DNA of 18,340 nt from Flavobacteriales bacterium (GCA_027031025.1 JALVEJ010000009.1:1-18340), one strand, 5' to 3'; positions 1 through 7,825 are shown, counted from the first letter of the stretch. The notes: generated by a model not told the origin, from the letters alone. Numbers and translations: made by a program.

Positions 1-1002
1 TAAAGCTTTTTGAGTTTTGACTTTGGAGCGCATCCCCATACCGATTCCGATAGCCGTAATTTTATCAGGAATTTCTATGTCTGTTAAATATTTTTTTGAA
101 GAATCGGTTATGGTCATTACTTCCGGAACATAAGTTTGACTAATAGTATAGCCGCAACGAGGCAGATAATTAGTCACCAGTCCGGCACCAATACGTAAAG
201 CGGCTTTTGAAGCCAAAACCGGAGCGCCAATCATACCGTAGCTACCGCCAACAATCAAGGCATGACCAAACTTGTTTTTGTAACTAAATTTTGAGCGTTT
301 TCTAAGCAGGTTTTCTATTTTAGATGTCAACAAAAAATATTTAGTGGGCATTTCTTTAATCACGTTTTTATCTAAACCGATATCGACTATTTCAAAATCC
401 TTGACATAAGATGCATTTTCTGGAAAAAAGAAACTGATTTTCGGAAATTGAAAACTATATACTTTATCCGCTTTTACAATTGGGTCGTCCGTTGCATTTG
501 AACGGTCGGCATATAAGCCCGAAGGCATATCGATACTCAAAATTTTAGCATCGGAATGATTGATAATTTCAATAGCTTTTTGAGCAATACCGGTAGCCGG
601 ACGAGATAATCCCGTGCCGAAAATAGCATCAATGATGATGTCGTTTTTTGTGATGTTTAAAGTTGTGTCTTTTGAAAGTTCAATAACTTTGACCGGTAAA
701 TTTTGCAGTTTGATCAAATTGCTTTCAAAATCTGCCGAAGCTTTCTTTGAAAAAGGCACAATAACACAAGTCACATTATATACCGGTTGTAACATACGTG
801 CCAATACCAGACCGTCACCGCCATTATTGCCTTTGCCGCAAAAAATATAAATGTGTTTTTCAAAGCTTACCTCTTTAACCACGTGTTTATGCAAGCTGTT
901 GACAGCCCGTTCCATTAAAGCTTCGGAAGTGATATTTTGTCTGATAATAGTCTGATTGTCAATTTCTTTGATTTGTTTTGCCGTAAATAATTTTTGAAAC
1001 AT
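1..1002 (-). CDS. nnr: Bifunctional NAD(P)H-hydrate epimerase / ADP-dependent NAD(P)HX dehydratase, C-terminus cut by window edge
   Basis: This enzyme repairs hydrated NADH and NADPH: the N-terminal epimerase interconverts R and S NAD(P)HX, and the C-terminal kinase-fold domain dehydrates the S form. The reading frame is open from ATG at 1002 to base 1, giving 334 residues; the family is usually about 500, so roughly the last third lies outside the window. Visible epimerase motifs are CGKGNNGGDG (residues 55-64), FGTGLSRPATG (128-138) and IDMPSGL (157-163). The dehydratase domain starts near residue 230 and shows GGSYGMIGAP (252-261) followed by SKAALRIGAGLVT (265-277). The start was chosen because the typical N-terminal helix (KQIKEIDNQTI) follows directly. 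It is divergent from fmt with only 47 bases between the two starts. The family assignment is firm; activity of the unseen C-terminal end cannot be judged. Confidence 0.93.
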   Translation of the reverse strand, partial: MFQKLFTAKQIKEIDNQTIIRQNITSEALMERAVNSLHKHVVKEVSFEKHIYIFCGKGNNGGDGLVLARMLQPVYNVTCVIVPFSKKASADFESNLIKLQNLPVKVIELSKDTTLNITKNDIIIDAIFGTGLSRPATGIAQKAIEIINHSDAKILSIDMPSGLYADRSNATDDPIVKADKVYSFQFPKISFFFPENASYVKDFEIVDIGLDKNVIKEMPTKYFLLTSKIENLLRKRSKFSYKNKFGHALIVGGSYGMIGAPVLASKAALRIGAGLVTNYLPRCGYTISQTYVPEVMTITDSSKKYLTDIEIPDKITAIGIGMGMRSKVKTQKAL

Positions 1003-1025
1003 CGGTTTAAGTTTGAAATCTTGTT

Positions 1026-1033
1026 TATTTTTG
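1026..1033 (+). promoter_or_regulatory. Candidate -7 promoter box for fmt
   Basis: TATTTTTG matches the Bacteroidota -7 consensus TAnnTTTG and ends 16 bases before the fmt start codon. No TTTG -33 element was found at the usual 19-21 base spacing, so the call rests on the -7 match alone. AT-rich intergenic DNA produces such matches by chance. Confidence 0.35.
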
Positions 1034-1049
1034 CTAAAAATACAAATAA

Positions 1050-2006
1050 ATGACACAACAGCCAAGAATAGTTTTCATGGGCACACCCGAATTTGCCGTA
1101 GCAACTTTGCAAAAGTTGATAGATAATAATTATAATGTTGTAGGCGTTATTACCGCACCCGACAAACCCGCCGGACGGGGCAAAAAATTGCGTAAAAGTG
1201 CTGTAAAACTTTTTGCCGAACAGCACGGTTTACCGGTTTTGCAACCTGCGAATTTAAAATCGGAAGACTTTAACAAGCAATTGCAAGCTTTAAACCCCGA
1301 TTTGCAAATTGTGGTGGCTTTTAGAATGTTACCCGAAATTGTATGGCGTTTACCCAAATTAGGCACTTTTAACCTGCATGCATCATTATTGCCCGATTAT
1401 CGGGGAGCAGCGCCTATCAATTGGGCAATCATCAACGGAGAAACCCAAACAGGAGTTACTACATTTTTTATCGATGACAAAATCGATACCGGTGAAATTA
1501 TTTTACAAGAATCAGTCCCGGTTGCCCCGGACGATAATGCGTCATCGTTACATGATAAACTCATGCTTGCCGGTAGTGATTTGGTAATAAAAACCGTTGA
1601 TTTAATTGCCAAAGGAAATGTTACGACCAAACCACAACCAAAAGTGGATGTGCCCAAAAAAGCCCCCAAATTGCATGCGGACAATACGAAAATCAATTGG
1701 CAAGACTCAGCCGAAAATATCCATAATCTCATTCGAGGTTTATCATACTATCCGGGCGCTTGGACAACATTAAAAATACAGGATAATGAGCCTAAAAAAT
1801 TGATTATTTACAAAAGTCGTTTTGAACAGACCAAACACGATGAATTAATTGGAAATATATCTGCCGGCAAAAAAGAACTGAAAATAGCGGTTAAAGATGG
1901 TTATGTTTACCCCGAAATAGTCAAATTACAAGGTAAGAAAATGATGGATATAGTGGCGTTTTTAAATGGCTTGCGGGATAAATCTGCCTTCAAACTCATT
2001 TATTAG
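1050..2006 (+). CDS. fmt: Methionyl-tRNA formyltransferase
   Basis: The product transfers a formyl group from 10-formyltetrahydrofolate to Met-tRNAfMet for translation initiation, in the cytoplasm. At 318 residues it is of normal length. The N-terminal formyltransferase domain begins with RIVFMGTPEFA (6-16), and the catalytic signature is FNLHASLLPDYRGAAP (107-122). This contains the Asn108, His110 and SLLP loop (112-115) expected from the family, with Asp146 in IDTGEI as the third catalytic residue. The C-terminal tRNA-binding domain covers roughly residues 205-318 (KINWQDSAENIHNLIRGL). Bacteroidota usually place fmt away from def, and def is not seen here. The thioredoxin gene follows 28 bases downstream on the same strand and may be co-transcribed, although a promoter-like box lies directly after the fmt stop codon. 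Confidence 0.97.
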   Translation: MTQQPRIVFMGTPEFAVATLQKLIDNNYNVVGVITAPDKPAGRGKKLRKSAVKLFAEQHGLPVLQPANLKSEDFNKQLQALNPDLQIVVAFRMLPEIVWRLPKLGTFNLHASLLPDYRGAAPINWAIINGETQTGVTTFFIDDKIDTGEIILQESVPVAPDDNASSLHDKLMLAGSDLVIKTVDLIAKGNVTTKPQPKVDVPKKAPKLHADNTKINWQDSAENIHNLIRGLSYYPGAWTTLKIQDNEPKKLIIYKSRFEQTKHDELIGNISAGKKELKIAVKDGYVYPEIVKLQGKKMMDIVAFLNGLRDKSAFKLIY

Positions 2007-2014
2007 TATATTTG
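2007..2014 (+). promoter_or_regulatory. Candidate -7 promoter box for the thioredoxin gene
   Basis: TATATTTG fits TAnnTTTG, starts immediately after the fmt stop codon and ends 20 bases before the thioredoxin ATG at 2035. No good -33 element is visible inside the fmt coding end. It suggests, without proving it, that the thioredoxin gene can be transcribed separately. Confidence 0.35.
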
Positions 2015-2034
2015 TAACAAATATTTTATGTAAT

Positions 2035-2331
2035 ATGGCAAAATTTCAAGATTTAATCAATCAAAGTAAGCCCGTTTTAGTTGATTTTAAAGCAGATTGG
2101 TGTGGCCCTTGCAAAATGATGACGCCTATTTTAAAAGATGTTAAACAACATTTTGGAGATCGTCTTAAAATTATCAAAATAGATATTGATAGAAATCCCG
2201 CCATAGCTCAAAAGTATCAGATTAGAGGCGTGCCTACCAGTATTTTATTTAAGAACGGTCAACCGGTTTGGCGGCAATCCGGTGTATTACCTGCTGACCA
2301 ATTGATTCATATTTTAAATCGGTATGTATAA
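2035..2331 (+). CDS. Thioredoxin, single domain (98 aa)
   Basis: This is a small cytoplasmic disulfide reductase of the thioredoxin fold. The active site is WCGPC (residues 22-26), preceded by VLVDFKAD and followed by the second strand KIIKIDIDRNP. GVPTSILFKNG (65-75) carries the cis-proline (Pro67) that faces the active site. No signal peptide is present. An in-frame ATG exists further upstream at 1966, but it would overlap the end of fmt and add 23 non-conserved residues; ATG 2035 gives the usual family length and places the first beta strand correctly. The protein is probably reduced by thioredoxin reductase encoded elsewhere. Whether it is the main cellular thioredoxin or a paralogue cannot be told from sequence alone, so no symbol is given. 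Confidence 0.93.
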   Translation: MAKFQDLINQSKPVLVDFKADWCGPCKMMTPILKDVKQHFGDRLKIIKIDIDRNPAIAQKYQIRGVPTSILFKNGQPVWRQSGVLPADQLIHILNRYV

Positions 2332-2357
2332 ACTTTTTGAGGGTTGGATCATTATTA

Positions 2358-2465
2358 TTATTTTTTAGCACATTTGTCGCATTTATTAGATTTGGTTGCA
2401 AACAAATGCCTATAAATCAGCCAAACCGCCCAAAGTACTGCTATGTAAATTATGATGTCTGTCAT
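2358..2465 (-). CDS. Small FeoB-associated Cys-pair membrane peptide (35 aa)
   Basis: This short reading frame downstream of feoB on the same strand starts with ATG at 2465 and ends with TAA at 2358-2360; it is the only Met in its frame before an upstream stop. The translation begins MTDIIIYIAVLWAVW, a hydrophobic segment of about 16-18 residues, then a basic stretch (YRHLFATKSNK), then CDKCAKK with two cysteines in a CxxC arrangement. One N-terminal membrane helix plus a Cys-containing basic tail is the plan of the FeoB-associated Cys-rich membrane proteins found after feoB in many bacteria, and the position fits. It is unusually short, with only two cysteines. It is separated from the feoB stop by 388 bases, so co-transcription is uncertain. 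The role in Fe(II) uptake is inferred from family and context. Confidence 0.68.
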   Translation of the reverse strand: MTDIIIYIAVLWAVWLIYRHLFATKSNKCDKCAKK

Positions 2466-2579
2466 TGGTTTATTGAGGAATTGATGATTTACTGTGTTTC
2501 ATAGAATATTTTTTGCTTTGATGAATACTTTTTGCTTCAAACAATGTTTCTGCTAACAATTTGAGGAAATGAGATACTA

Positions 2580-2630
2580 GGTCATTGAGTGATTTTGTGA
2601 GGTAACAAGCAAAATCGTACCGAAATGACC
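2580..2630. repeat. Bipartite hairpin intergenic repeat, copy 1
   Basis: The outer arms GGTCATT (2580-2586) and AATGACC (2624-2630) are perfect complements, and the inner arms GATTTTG (2591-2597) and CAAAATC (2610-2616) are also perfect complements, giving a two-part stem with a 12-base loop. The edges (GGTCATTGAG and CCGAAATGACC) resemble the short palindromic intergenic element common in Flavobacteria-type genomes; that resemblance is from memory. Confidence 0.65.
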
Positions 2631-2660
2631 GGGTTTTAGATTGAGTAAATAATGAGCACA

Positions 2661-2707
2661 GGTCGCTGAGTGATTCTGATGATAATTGGAATGGTACCGA
2701 AGCGGTG
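2661..2707. repeat. Hairpin intergenic repeat, degenerate copy 2
   Basis: Starts GGTCGCTGAGTGATTCTG, aligning with GGTCATTGAGTGATTTTG of copy 1, and ends TACCGAAGCGGTG, aligning with TACCGAAATGACC. The outer arms still pair in the core (CGCT 2664-2667 with AGCG 2701-2704), showing a compensatory change of both arms relative to copy 1 (ATT/AAT to GCT/AGC). The inner stem is largely lost. Confidence 0.55.
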
Positions 2708-2853
2708 CTTCATAATATGTTTATTGTTCGTGTATGTTAATTTCATATTTCATGCCATATTCCTGCTTATAATTTGATGAATTAAGGGTAAGTCGTACTT
2801 CATTATAAAATTTTTTGATGATTGATTTTAGTTTCATTTTTTTCATCATTTCA

Positions 2854-4953
2854 TCAACTCATCAATTGATAGGCTACAAAAGCACTCAAATAAGCCAATC
2901 CGGTCATGTAGAAAAACACGATAACCGGCCATTTCCACGTTTTGGTTTCATTTCTCAAAGTTGCCAATGTGCTAAAACACTGCATGGCAAAGGCGTAAAA
3001 TAGCAGAAGCGAAATGCCTACTGCCAGGGTAAAAGTATATGTGCCGGTAATCTGACTTTTTTCATTTGCCATTCGTTCCCTTAATAGTTGTTCATCATCA
3101 GTATTACCCACACTGTAAATAGTAGATAAAGTGCTGACGAAGACTTCACGCGCAGCAAAAGAGGTTAAAAGTGCAATCCCGATTTTCCAATCATATCCCA
3201 AAGGTTTGATTACCGGTTCTATGGTTTTTCCCATTTTTCCCAAATAAGAATGTTCCAACTTGTATGCAGCTTGTTCTGATGAAGAAAGTTGAAATGGTTT
3301 ATCAAAAGAAGGGTTATCAAAACCGGCAGGTCCGTGTGTAGCCAAAAACCAAAGAATAATGGAAAATGCCACGATAATCTTTCCGGCACCGAAGACAAAA
3401 GCTTTAACATGATCCCAAACAGTAATTAAAACGTTTTTGGCTATGGGGGCTTTGTATTCGGGCATTTCCAAGATAAAATACCGTTTATATTTTGATTTTA
3501 TCATTTTACTCAGCACAAAAGCAGACATAAGTGCAGCAGCAAAACCTAAAAGGTACAAAGCCAATAAAACTAAACCTTGCAGATTGATAAAACCGGCGAC
3601 ATCTTTACTTGGAATGACCAAAGCTATAATAATGGTATAAACCGGCAAGCGTGCAGAACAGGTAATAAATGGCGTAACCAACATCGAAATCAAACGTTCT
3701 TTATCATTTTCAATAGTTCTGGCACTCATAATTGCCGGAACGGCACAAGCTGTTCCCGATAAAAGCGGCACAACCGATTTGCCCGACAATCCGAAAGGTT
3801 GCATCAAACGGTCCATCAAAAACACAATACGGCTCATATAACCCATTTCTTCCAATAAGGCGATAAATAAAAATAATAAGGTGATTTGCGGTACAAAAAT
3901 CAATACGCCTGCAATGCCTGATAAGATGCCATCGGTTAATAAGTCTGTCAGTTGGTTATTAGGTAAATGTGTTTTTAGATAGGCATTTGTTTGACTAAAA
4001 AATTGATCAATCCAGTCCATAGGTATCGATGCCCAAGTAAAAATAGCTTGAAACACCAAAAACATAATAAACAAAAAGATGAGAATGCCCCAAACTTTAT
4101 GCAACAAAATCCGGTCGATGCGTTCGGTTAAGCCGGTCGCTTCCGTTTTGTCAATCCTGTAAGTATCTTTTAAAATCCGGTTGATGTCGCGGTAACGCTT
4201 GATGACTTCTTTTTGCAACAACCGTTTTAGAGTGCTGCGGTCAAAGGGTAATTCATAAATTTTTGGATATTGCTCCTTGATTTCTTTACCGAATTTGTCT
4301 TGTTCGGTGTAAAGTAACCATAATTTATAAATCGGTACATCAGGATAGTCGGGTTTTATAAAGTCAATACTGGTACCGGTCAAACCGTAAGTTTCAAAAT
4401 ATTTTCTCGAAGGTGCTTTAAACATATCAGCAATCATCTCTTTCATTTGATGAATCCTGCCTTTTCCTTGATGTTGTCCATCGGCTTTACTTTTTTTTGC
4501 ACTGACTAAAATAACCGGTATTTGTAATAATTCACGCAACTTATCAACATCTATTTTGATGCCTTTCTTTTTCATTTCGTCACACATATTGATAGCTAAC
4601 ATCACCGGAAATCCTAAATCTTGAATCTCATGAAGCAGAATCAAATTCCGTTTTAAATTATTGACATCCGCCACCATTAATATCCCGTCAATACCTTCAC
4701 GGTTGCGTAACAATTCTTTTAAGACTAATTCTTCATCTTTTGAAGTCGGATGCAAACTATAAGTGCCCGGTAAATCAATCAGTTCAATTTCGGTGCCATC
4801 ATCCAGTGTAAAATGTCCGCTGACACGATGCACGGTAATACCCGGATAATTACCGATTTTTTTATGTAAACCGGTCAGTTTGTTAAACAAGGAAGTTTTT
4901 CCGGTATTCGGATTGCCAATCAGTGCTATTTTAAGCTTTCGGTTCTTTTTCAT
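2854..4953 (-). CDS. feoB: Ferrous iron transport protein B (GTPase-coupled Fe(II) permease)
   Basis: FeoB imports Fe(II) across the cytoplasmic membrane. The N-terminal G domain has all expected motifs: G1 GNPNTGKT (13-20), the switch I threonine in PGIT (37-40), G3 DLPG (60-63), G4 NMCD (122-125) and G5 SAKK (151-154). A helical spacer domain runs to about residue 280. The membrane part holds two Gate regions: LLEEMGYMSRIVFLMDRLM (366-384) followed by SGTACAVPAIMSART (399-413, with Cys403), and PFITCSARLPVY (428-439). The C-terminal core includes AAREVFVSTLS and ends at residue 699, a normal length for a FeoB without a fused Cys-rich tail. The start overlaps the end of feoA by 23 bases, indicating translational coupling. 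A separate Cys-pair membrane peptide lies downstream. Assignment is firm. Confidence 0.97.
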   Translation of the reverse strand: MKKNRKLKIALIGNPNTGKTSLFNKLTGLHKKIGNYPGITVHRVSGHFTLDDGTEIELIDLPGTYSLHPTSKDEELVLKELLRNREGIDGILMVADVNNLKRNLILLHEIQDLGFPVMLAINMCDEMKKKGIKIDVDKLRELLQIPVILVSAKKSKADGQHQGKGRIHQMKEMIADMFKAPSRKYFETYGLTGTSIDFIKPDYPDVPIYKLWLLYTEQDKFGKEIKEQYPKIYELPFDRSTLKRLLQKEVIKRYRDINRILKDTYRIDKTEATGLTERIDRILLHKVWGILIFLFIMFLVFQAIFTWASIPMDWIDQFFSQTNAYLKTHLPNNQLTDLLTDGILSGIAGVLIFVPQITLLFLFIALLEEMGYMSRIVFLMDRLMQPFGLSGKSVVPLLSGTACAVPAIMSARTIENDKERLISMLVTPFITCSARLPVYTIIIALVIPSKDVAGFINLQGLVLLALYLLGFAAALMSAFVLSKMIKSKYKRYFILEMPEYKAPIAKNVLITVWDHVKAFVFGAGKIIVAFSIILWFLATHGPAGFDNPSFDKPFQLSSSEQAAYKLEHSYLGKMGKTIEPVIKPLGYDWKIGIALLTSFAAREVFVSTLSTIYSVGNTDDEQLLRERMANEKSQITGTYTFTLAVGISLLLFYAFAMQCFSTLATLRNETKTWKWPVIVFFYMTGLAYLSAFVAYQLMS

Positions 4954-5176
4954 GTTCTAAAAGTTCCACATCTAATTCGTTAACAATTTCTTTTCCTAAT
5001 GCGATTCTGGTTCCGCCTATGATAAAATAAAGGGGCGAGCCGAACGGCGCTTTGTTCAAAAGGGTTACTTCAACGCCATCAACACATCCCATTTCCATTA
5101 ATTTAAGCGGCAAAGCCTTTTCTTGACAATTGATAATGACGGCTTTTTGATTGGGTTTTAAATCTTTTAATTTCAT
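4931..5176 (-). CDS. feoA: Ferrous iron transport protein A (SH3-like FeoA)
   Basis: FeoA is a small cytoplasmic SH3-fold protein that works with FeoB in Fe(II) uptake. At 81 residues it is the standard single-domain length. Family features visible are the N-terminal LKDLKPNQKAVI, the central LPLKLMEMGCVDGVEVTLLNKAPFGSPLYF (here split as LPLKLMEMGCVDG, residues 22-34, and VTLLNKAPFGSPLYF, 37-51) and TRIALGKEIVNEL near the end. The last 23 bases overlap the feoB start in another frame. The upstream region contains a promoter-like box and a perfect inverted repeat overlapping it, consistent with metal-responsive control of the feoAB pair. The low number of cysteines (two) is normal for FeoA. 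Confidence 0.96.
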   Translation of the reverse strand: MKLKDLKPNQKAVIINCQEKALPLKLMEMGCVDGVEVTLLNKAPFGSPLYFIIGGTRIALGKEIVNELDVELLEHEKEPKA

Positions 5177-5198
5177 TATTAAGAATCTTTCTAAATAA

Positions 5199-5206
5199 CA
5201 AAAGTA
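5199..5206 (-). promoter_or_regulatory. Candidate -7 promoter box for feoAB
   Basis: On the minus strand the sequence reads TACTTTTG, a match to TAnnTTTG, ending 22 bases before the feoA start codon. A -33 TTTG at normal spacing is not evident. The box overlaps the left arm of the inverted repeat at 5202-5220. Confidence 0.45.
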
Positions 5207-5220
5207 AAATATTTTTACTT
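5202..5220. promoter_or_regulatory. Perfect 19-bp inverted repeat, candidate metal-regulator operator for feoAB
   Basis: AAGTAAAA-TAT-TTTTACTT is a perfect 8-3-8 inverted repeat whose left arm overlaps the feoA -7 box. A 19-bp palindrome over the promoter of an iron uptake operon is what a Fur- or DtxR-type repressor site would look like. The sequence is AT-rich and does not match the textbook consensus of either family, so the regulator is unknown. Confidence 0.5.
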
Positions 5221-5497
5221 ACTAACGAGACTTTCATTACAAAAAAATAAATGGTATTATTTTATTGATTTTCAATTGCATACAATAAATAAAAGGTTTT
5301 TGCATTGAGTATTGAAAGCTAATCAACGTCTATTTTCATCAAATTTCTCAATTAAAGCATAACGAAAACTGATGAATTACAAAATGTAAAAAAATCAATA
5401 AATATTAATTTAAACCTGTTAAAATTACGAATTTTTTAATAATATTAAATTTATGAATTTTTTTACTAGCAAAACATGCTTTTTGGTAAAAAAAACT

Positions 5498-5505
5498 TAT
5501 TTTTG
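5498..5505 (+). promoter_or_regulatory. Candidate -7 promoter box for aconitase
   Basis: TATTTTTG matches TAnnTTTG and ends 33 bases before the start codon at 5539. No TTG lies at the preferred -33 spacing; the nearest TTTG (5482-5485) is too close. Supported by position and consensus only. Confidence 0.42.
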
Positions 5506-5538
5506 TTACGAGAATCTATTAATTTAAAATAATAACAT

Positions 5539-7800
5539 ATGGCATTCGATATTGATATGATCAAAAAGGTCTATGAGACCATCCCTAAGCGGGTTGAAAA
5601 AGCAAGAAAAGTCTTAGGGCGACCAATGACTTTTTCGGAAAAGATATTATATTCACATTTATGGCAAGGCGACCCTGACAGAGCTTATAAACGTGCCGGC
5701 GATTATGTTGATTTTAAAGTCGATCGTGTAGCCATGCAAGACGCTACGGCGCAAATGGCTTTATTGCAATTTATGCAAGCCGGAAAAGATAAGGTTGCTG
5801 TGCCATCTACGGTACATCTTGACCATTTGATCCAAGCTTATATGGGAGTCAGTAAAGATTTGCAAGAAGCGATTAATAAAAACAACGAAGTTTATAACTT
5901 TTTAGAATCGGTTTCTAAAAAATACGGTATCGGTTTTTGGAAACCCGGTGCCGGAATTATTCATCAAGTTGTATTAGAAAATTATGCTTTTCCCGGCGGT
6001 TTGATGATAGGCACCGATTCACATACCGTAAATGCAGGTGGATTGGGAATGGTTGCCGTAGGCGTTGGTGGTGCCGATGCGGTTGATGTCATGGCAGGTA
6101 TGCCTTGGGAATTGAAATTTCCGAAATTAATAGGTGTTAAACTCACCGGTAAATTAAGCGGTTGGGCGGCTCCCAAAGATATTATTTTAAAAGTTGCCGG
6201 TATTTTAACAGTAAAAGGTGGCACCGGTGCCATTATCGAATATTTTGGTGAAGGCGCTGAAAGTTTGTCGGCTACCGGTAAAGGTACCATTTGTAATATG
6301 GGTGCCGAAGTTGGAGCTACCAATTCTAACTTTGCCTATGACGAAGCCATGGAACGTTATTTAAGAGCCACCGGACGTGACGATGTCGCCGACGCGGCTA
6401 ACCAAATCAAAGATTATTTGCGTTCTGATGATGAAGTTTATGCCAATCCGGAAAAATATTACGATCAGGTTATTGAAATAAACTTGAGCGAATTAGAGCC
6501 GTACTTAAACGGACCTTTTACCCCTGATAGAGATACCCCTGTTAAAGATATGGGTAAAGTAGCCCGTGAAAATGATTGGCCACTTAAAGTGGAATGGGGT
6601 TTAATCGGGTCTTGTACCAATTCTTCCTATGAAGATTTATCACGAGCGGCATCCGTAGCCCGTCAAGCTTTAGAAAAAGGTATCAAGCCCAAAGCCCAAA
6701 TCGGTATTAATCCCGGTTCGGAACAAGTTAGATATACAGCTGAAAGAGACGGTATATTGGAAGTTTTTGAAAAACTCGGTGCAAAAATCTTTACCAATGC
6801 TTGTGGTCCTTGTATCGGACAATGGCGAAGGGATGATATTGAAGGTAATCCTAAAAATACAATTGTGCACTCATTTAACCGGAATTTTGCCAAACGTGCC
6901 GATGGCAATCCCAACACACATGCTTTTGTAGCATCTCCCGAGATGGTAATGGCTACAGCTATTTCCGGTCGCTTGGACTTTAATCCAGAAACCGATACAA
7001 TTGATGGCATTAAATTGGAAGACCCGACCGGTTGGGAATTGCCACCCCAAGGTTTTGAAGTTGACGATCCGGGTTATATTCCGCCGGTAGAAGACGGTTC
7101 CGATGTTGAAATCATTGTAGACCCCAATTCGGAACGTTTACAATTACTAACGCCGTTTCCTGCTTGGAATGGAGACAATATTTACAATGCACCTTTATTG
7201 ATTAAAGTTATTGGAAAATGTACCACAGACCATATTTCTATGGCAGGTCCTTGGTTAAAATACCGTGGTCATCTCGATAATATTTCTAACAATATGCTTC
7301 TGGGTGGCGTCAATGCATTTAACGGCAAAGTTGGGGAGACCAAAAACCCGATTACAGGAAAATACGAACCGGTGCCAAAAGTTGCCCGTGATATTAAAGA
7401 AGCCAAAATGTTAAGTGTGATTGTCGGTGACCACAACTACGGTGAAGGCTCGTCAAGAGAGCATGCCGCTATGGAACCGCGTCATTTAGGTGTGATTGCC
7501 GTAATTGTAAAATCATTTGCCCGTATTCATGAAACCAATTTGAAAAAACAAGGTATGCTGGCATTGACTTTTGCCAATGAAGCCGACTATGATAAAGTTT
7601 TGGAAGATGACCGTTTCAATTTTGTCGACTTAAATGAGTTTGCGCCGGGCAAACCTTTGACCATTGAAATTGAACACGCTGACAAATCAACCGATCTTAT
7701 CAAAGTTAATCATACTTACAATGCGCAACAAATAGAATGGTTTAAAGCCGGTAGCGCTTTAAATTATATTAAAGCGCAGAGTGAGAAAGCTACTATGTAA
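5539..7800 (+). CDS. acn: Aconitate hydratase, mitochondrial type
   Basis: Aconitase isomerises citrate to isocitrate in the TCA cycle using a [4Fe-4S] cluster, in the cytoplasm. The 753 residues are close to mitochondrial aconitase without its transit peptide. The three cluster ligands are Cys359 (GSCTNSSYED), Cys422 and Cys425 (NACGPCIG), with the 63 and 3 residue spacing of the mitochondrial enzyme. GTDSHTVNAGGLG, about residues 156-168, is a substrate and cluster-side motif. The C-terminal swivel domain carries NYGEGSSREHAAMEPRHLG, including the active-site serine and arginine around residues 638-640. The start ATG is followed directly by the family N-terminus, and a strong hairpin terminator follows the stop. 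It is divergent from feoAB; both relate to iron, but co-regulation is only a possibility. The family call is firm; it is not AcnB type. Confidence 0.97.
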   Translation: MAFDIDMIKKVYETIPKRVEKARKVLGRPMTFSEKILYSHLWQGDPDRAYKRAGDYVDFKVDRVAMQDATAQMALLQFMQAGKDKVAVPSTVHLDHLIQAYMGVSKDLQEAINKNNEVYNFLESVSKKYGIGFWKPGAGIIHQVVLENYAFPGGLMIGTDSHTVNAGGLGMVAVGVGGADAVDVMAGMPWELKFPKLIGVKLTGKLSGWAAPKDIILKVAGILTVKGGTGAIIEYFGEGAESLSATGKGTICNMGAEVGATNSNFAYDEAMERYLRATGRDDVADAANQIKDYLRSDDEVYANPEKYYDQVIEINLSELEPYLNGPFTPDRDTPVKDMGKVARENDWPLKVEWGLIGSCTNSSYEDLSRAASVARQALEKGIKPKAQIGINPGSEQVRYTAERDGILEVFEKLGAKIFTNACGPCIGQWRRDDIEGNPKNTIVHSFNRNFAKRADGNPNTHAFVASPEMVMATAISGRLDFNPETDTIDGIKLEDPTGWELPPQGFEVDDPGYIPPVEDGSDVEIIVDPNSERLQLLTPFPAWNGDNIYNAPLLIKVIGKCTTDHISMAGPWLKYRGHLDNISNNMLLGGVNAFNGKVGETKNPITGKYEPVPKVARDIKEAKMLSVIVGDHNYGEGSSREHAAMEPRHLGVIAVIVKSFARIHETNLKKQGMLALTFANEADYDKVLEDDRFNFVDLNEFAPGKPLTIEIEHADKSTDLIKVNHTYNAQQIEWFKAGSALNYIKAQSEKATM

Positions 7801-7825
7801 AGTATTTGAAATTTTTATATAACTA

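Larger units (their letters stand above)
2466..2853. other. 388-base non-coding gap between feoB and the small Cys peptide gene
   Basis: No convincing reading frame on either strand. The gap holds two related degenerate hairpin repeats (2580-2630 and 2661-2707, listed separately). It also holds several variants of a TTGAGGAATTGATGA-like phrase, at about 2474, 2561 and 2771, and a run of TCATCA triplets near the feoB stop. It looks like accumulated intergenic repeat sequence. Confidence 0.6.
5177..5538. other. 362-base divergent promoter region between feoA and aconitase
   Basis: Very AT-rich, with no supported coding frame or RNA gene. It carries the candidate feoA promoter and operator at its left end and a candidate aconitase promoter at its right end, both listed separately. 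The middle (about 5230-5480) holds only AT-rich sequence with short weak inverted repeats such as TTTAA-N5-TTAAA near 5409-5423, which I do not consider significant. Confidence 0.6.

Noticed and set aside
915..1366. Minus-strand open frames opposite the start of fmt
   Set aside because: They are shadows of fmt and of the nnr start region, with no recognisable domains and low-complexity or Cys-rich odd composition.
1966..2034. In-frame upstream start that would lengthen the thioredoxin by 23 residues
   Set aside because: It would overlap the fmt coding end, the added residues are not thioredoxin-like, and ATG 2035 gives the normal family length.
2332..2357. Possible terminator between the convergent thioredoxin and Cys peptide genes
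   Set aside because: Only a T-rich run and no stem was found in the 26-base gap.
5409..5423. TTTAA-ACCTG-TTAAA inverted repeat upstream of aconitase
   Set aside because: Short, very AT-rich and far from the candidate promoter; expected by chance in this composition.
5177..5538. Possible riboswitch or small RNA in the feoA-acn gap
   Set aside because: No conserved structured element was recognisable; only AT-rich sequence with weak hairpins.
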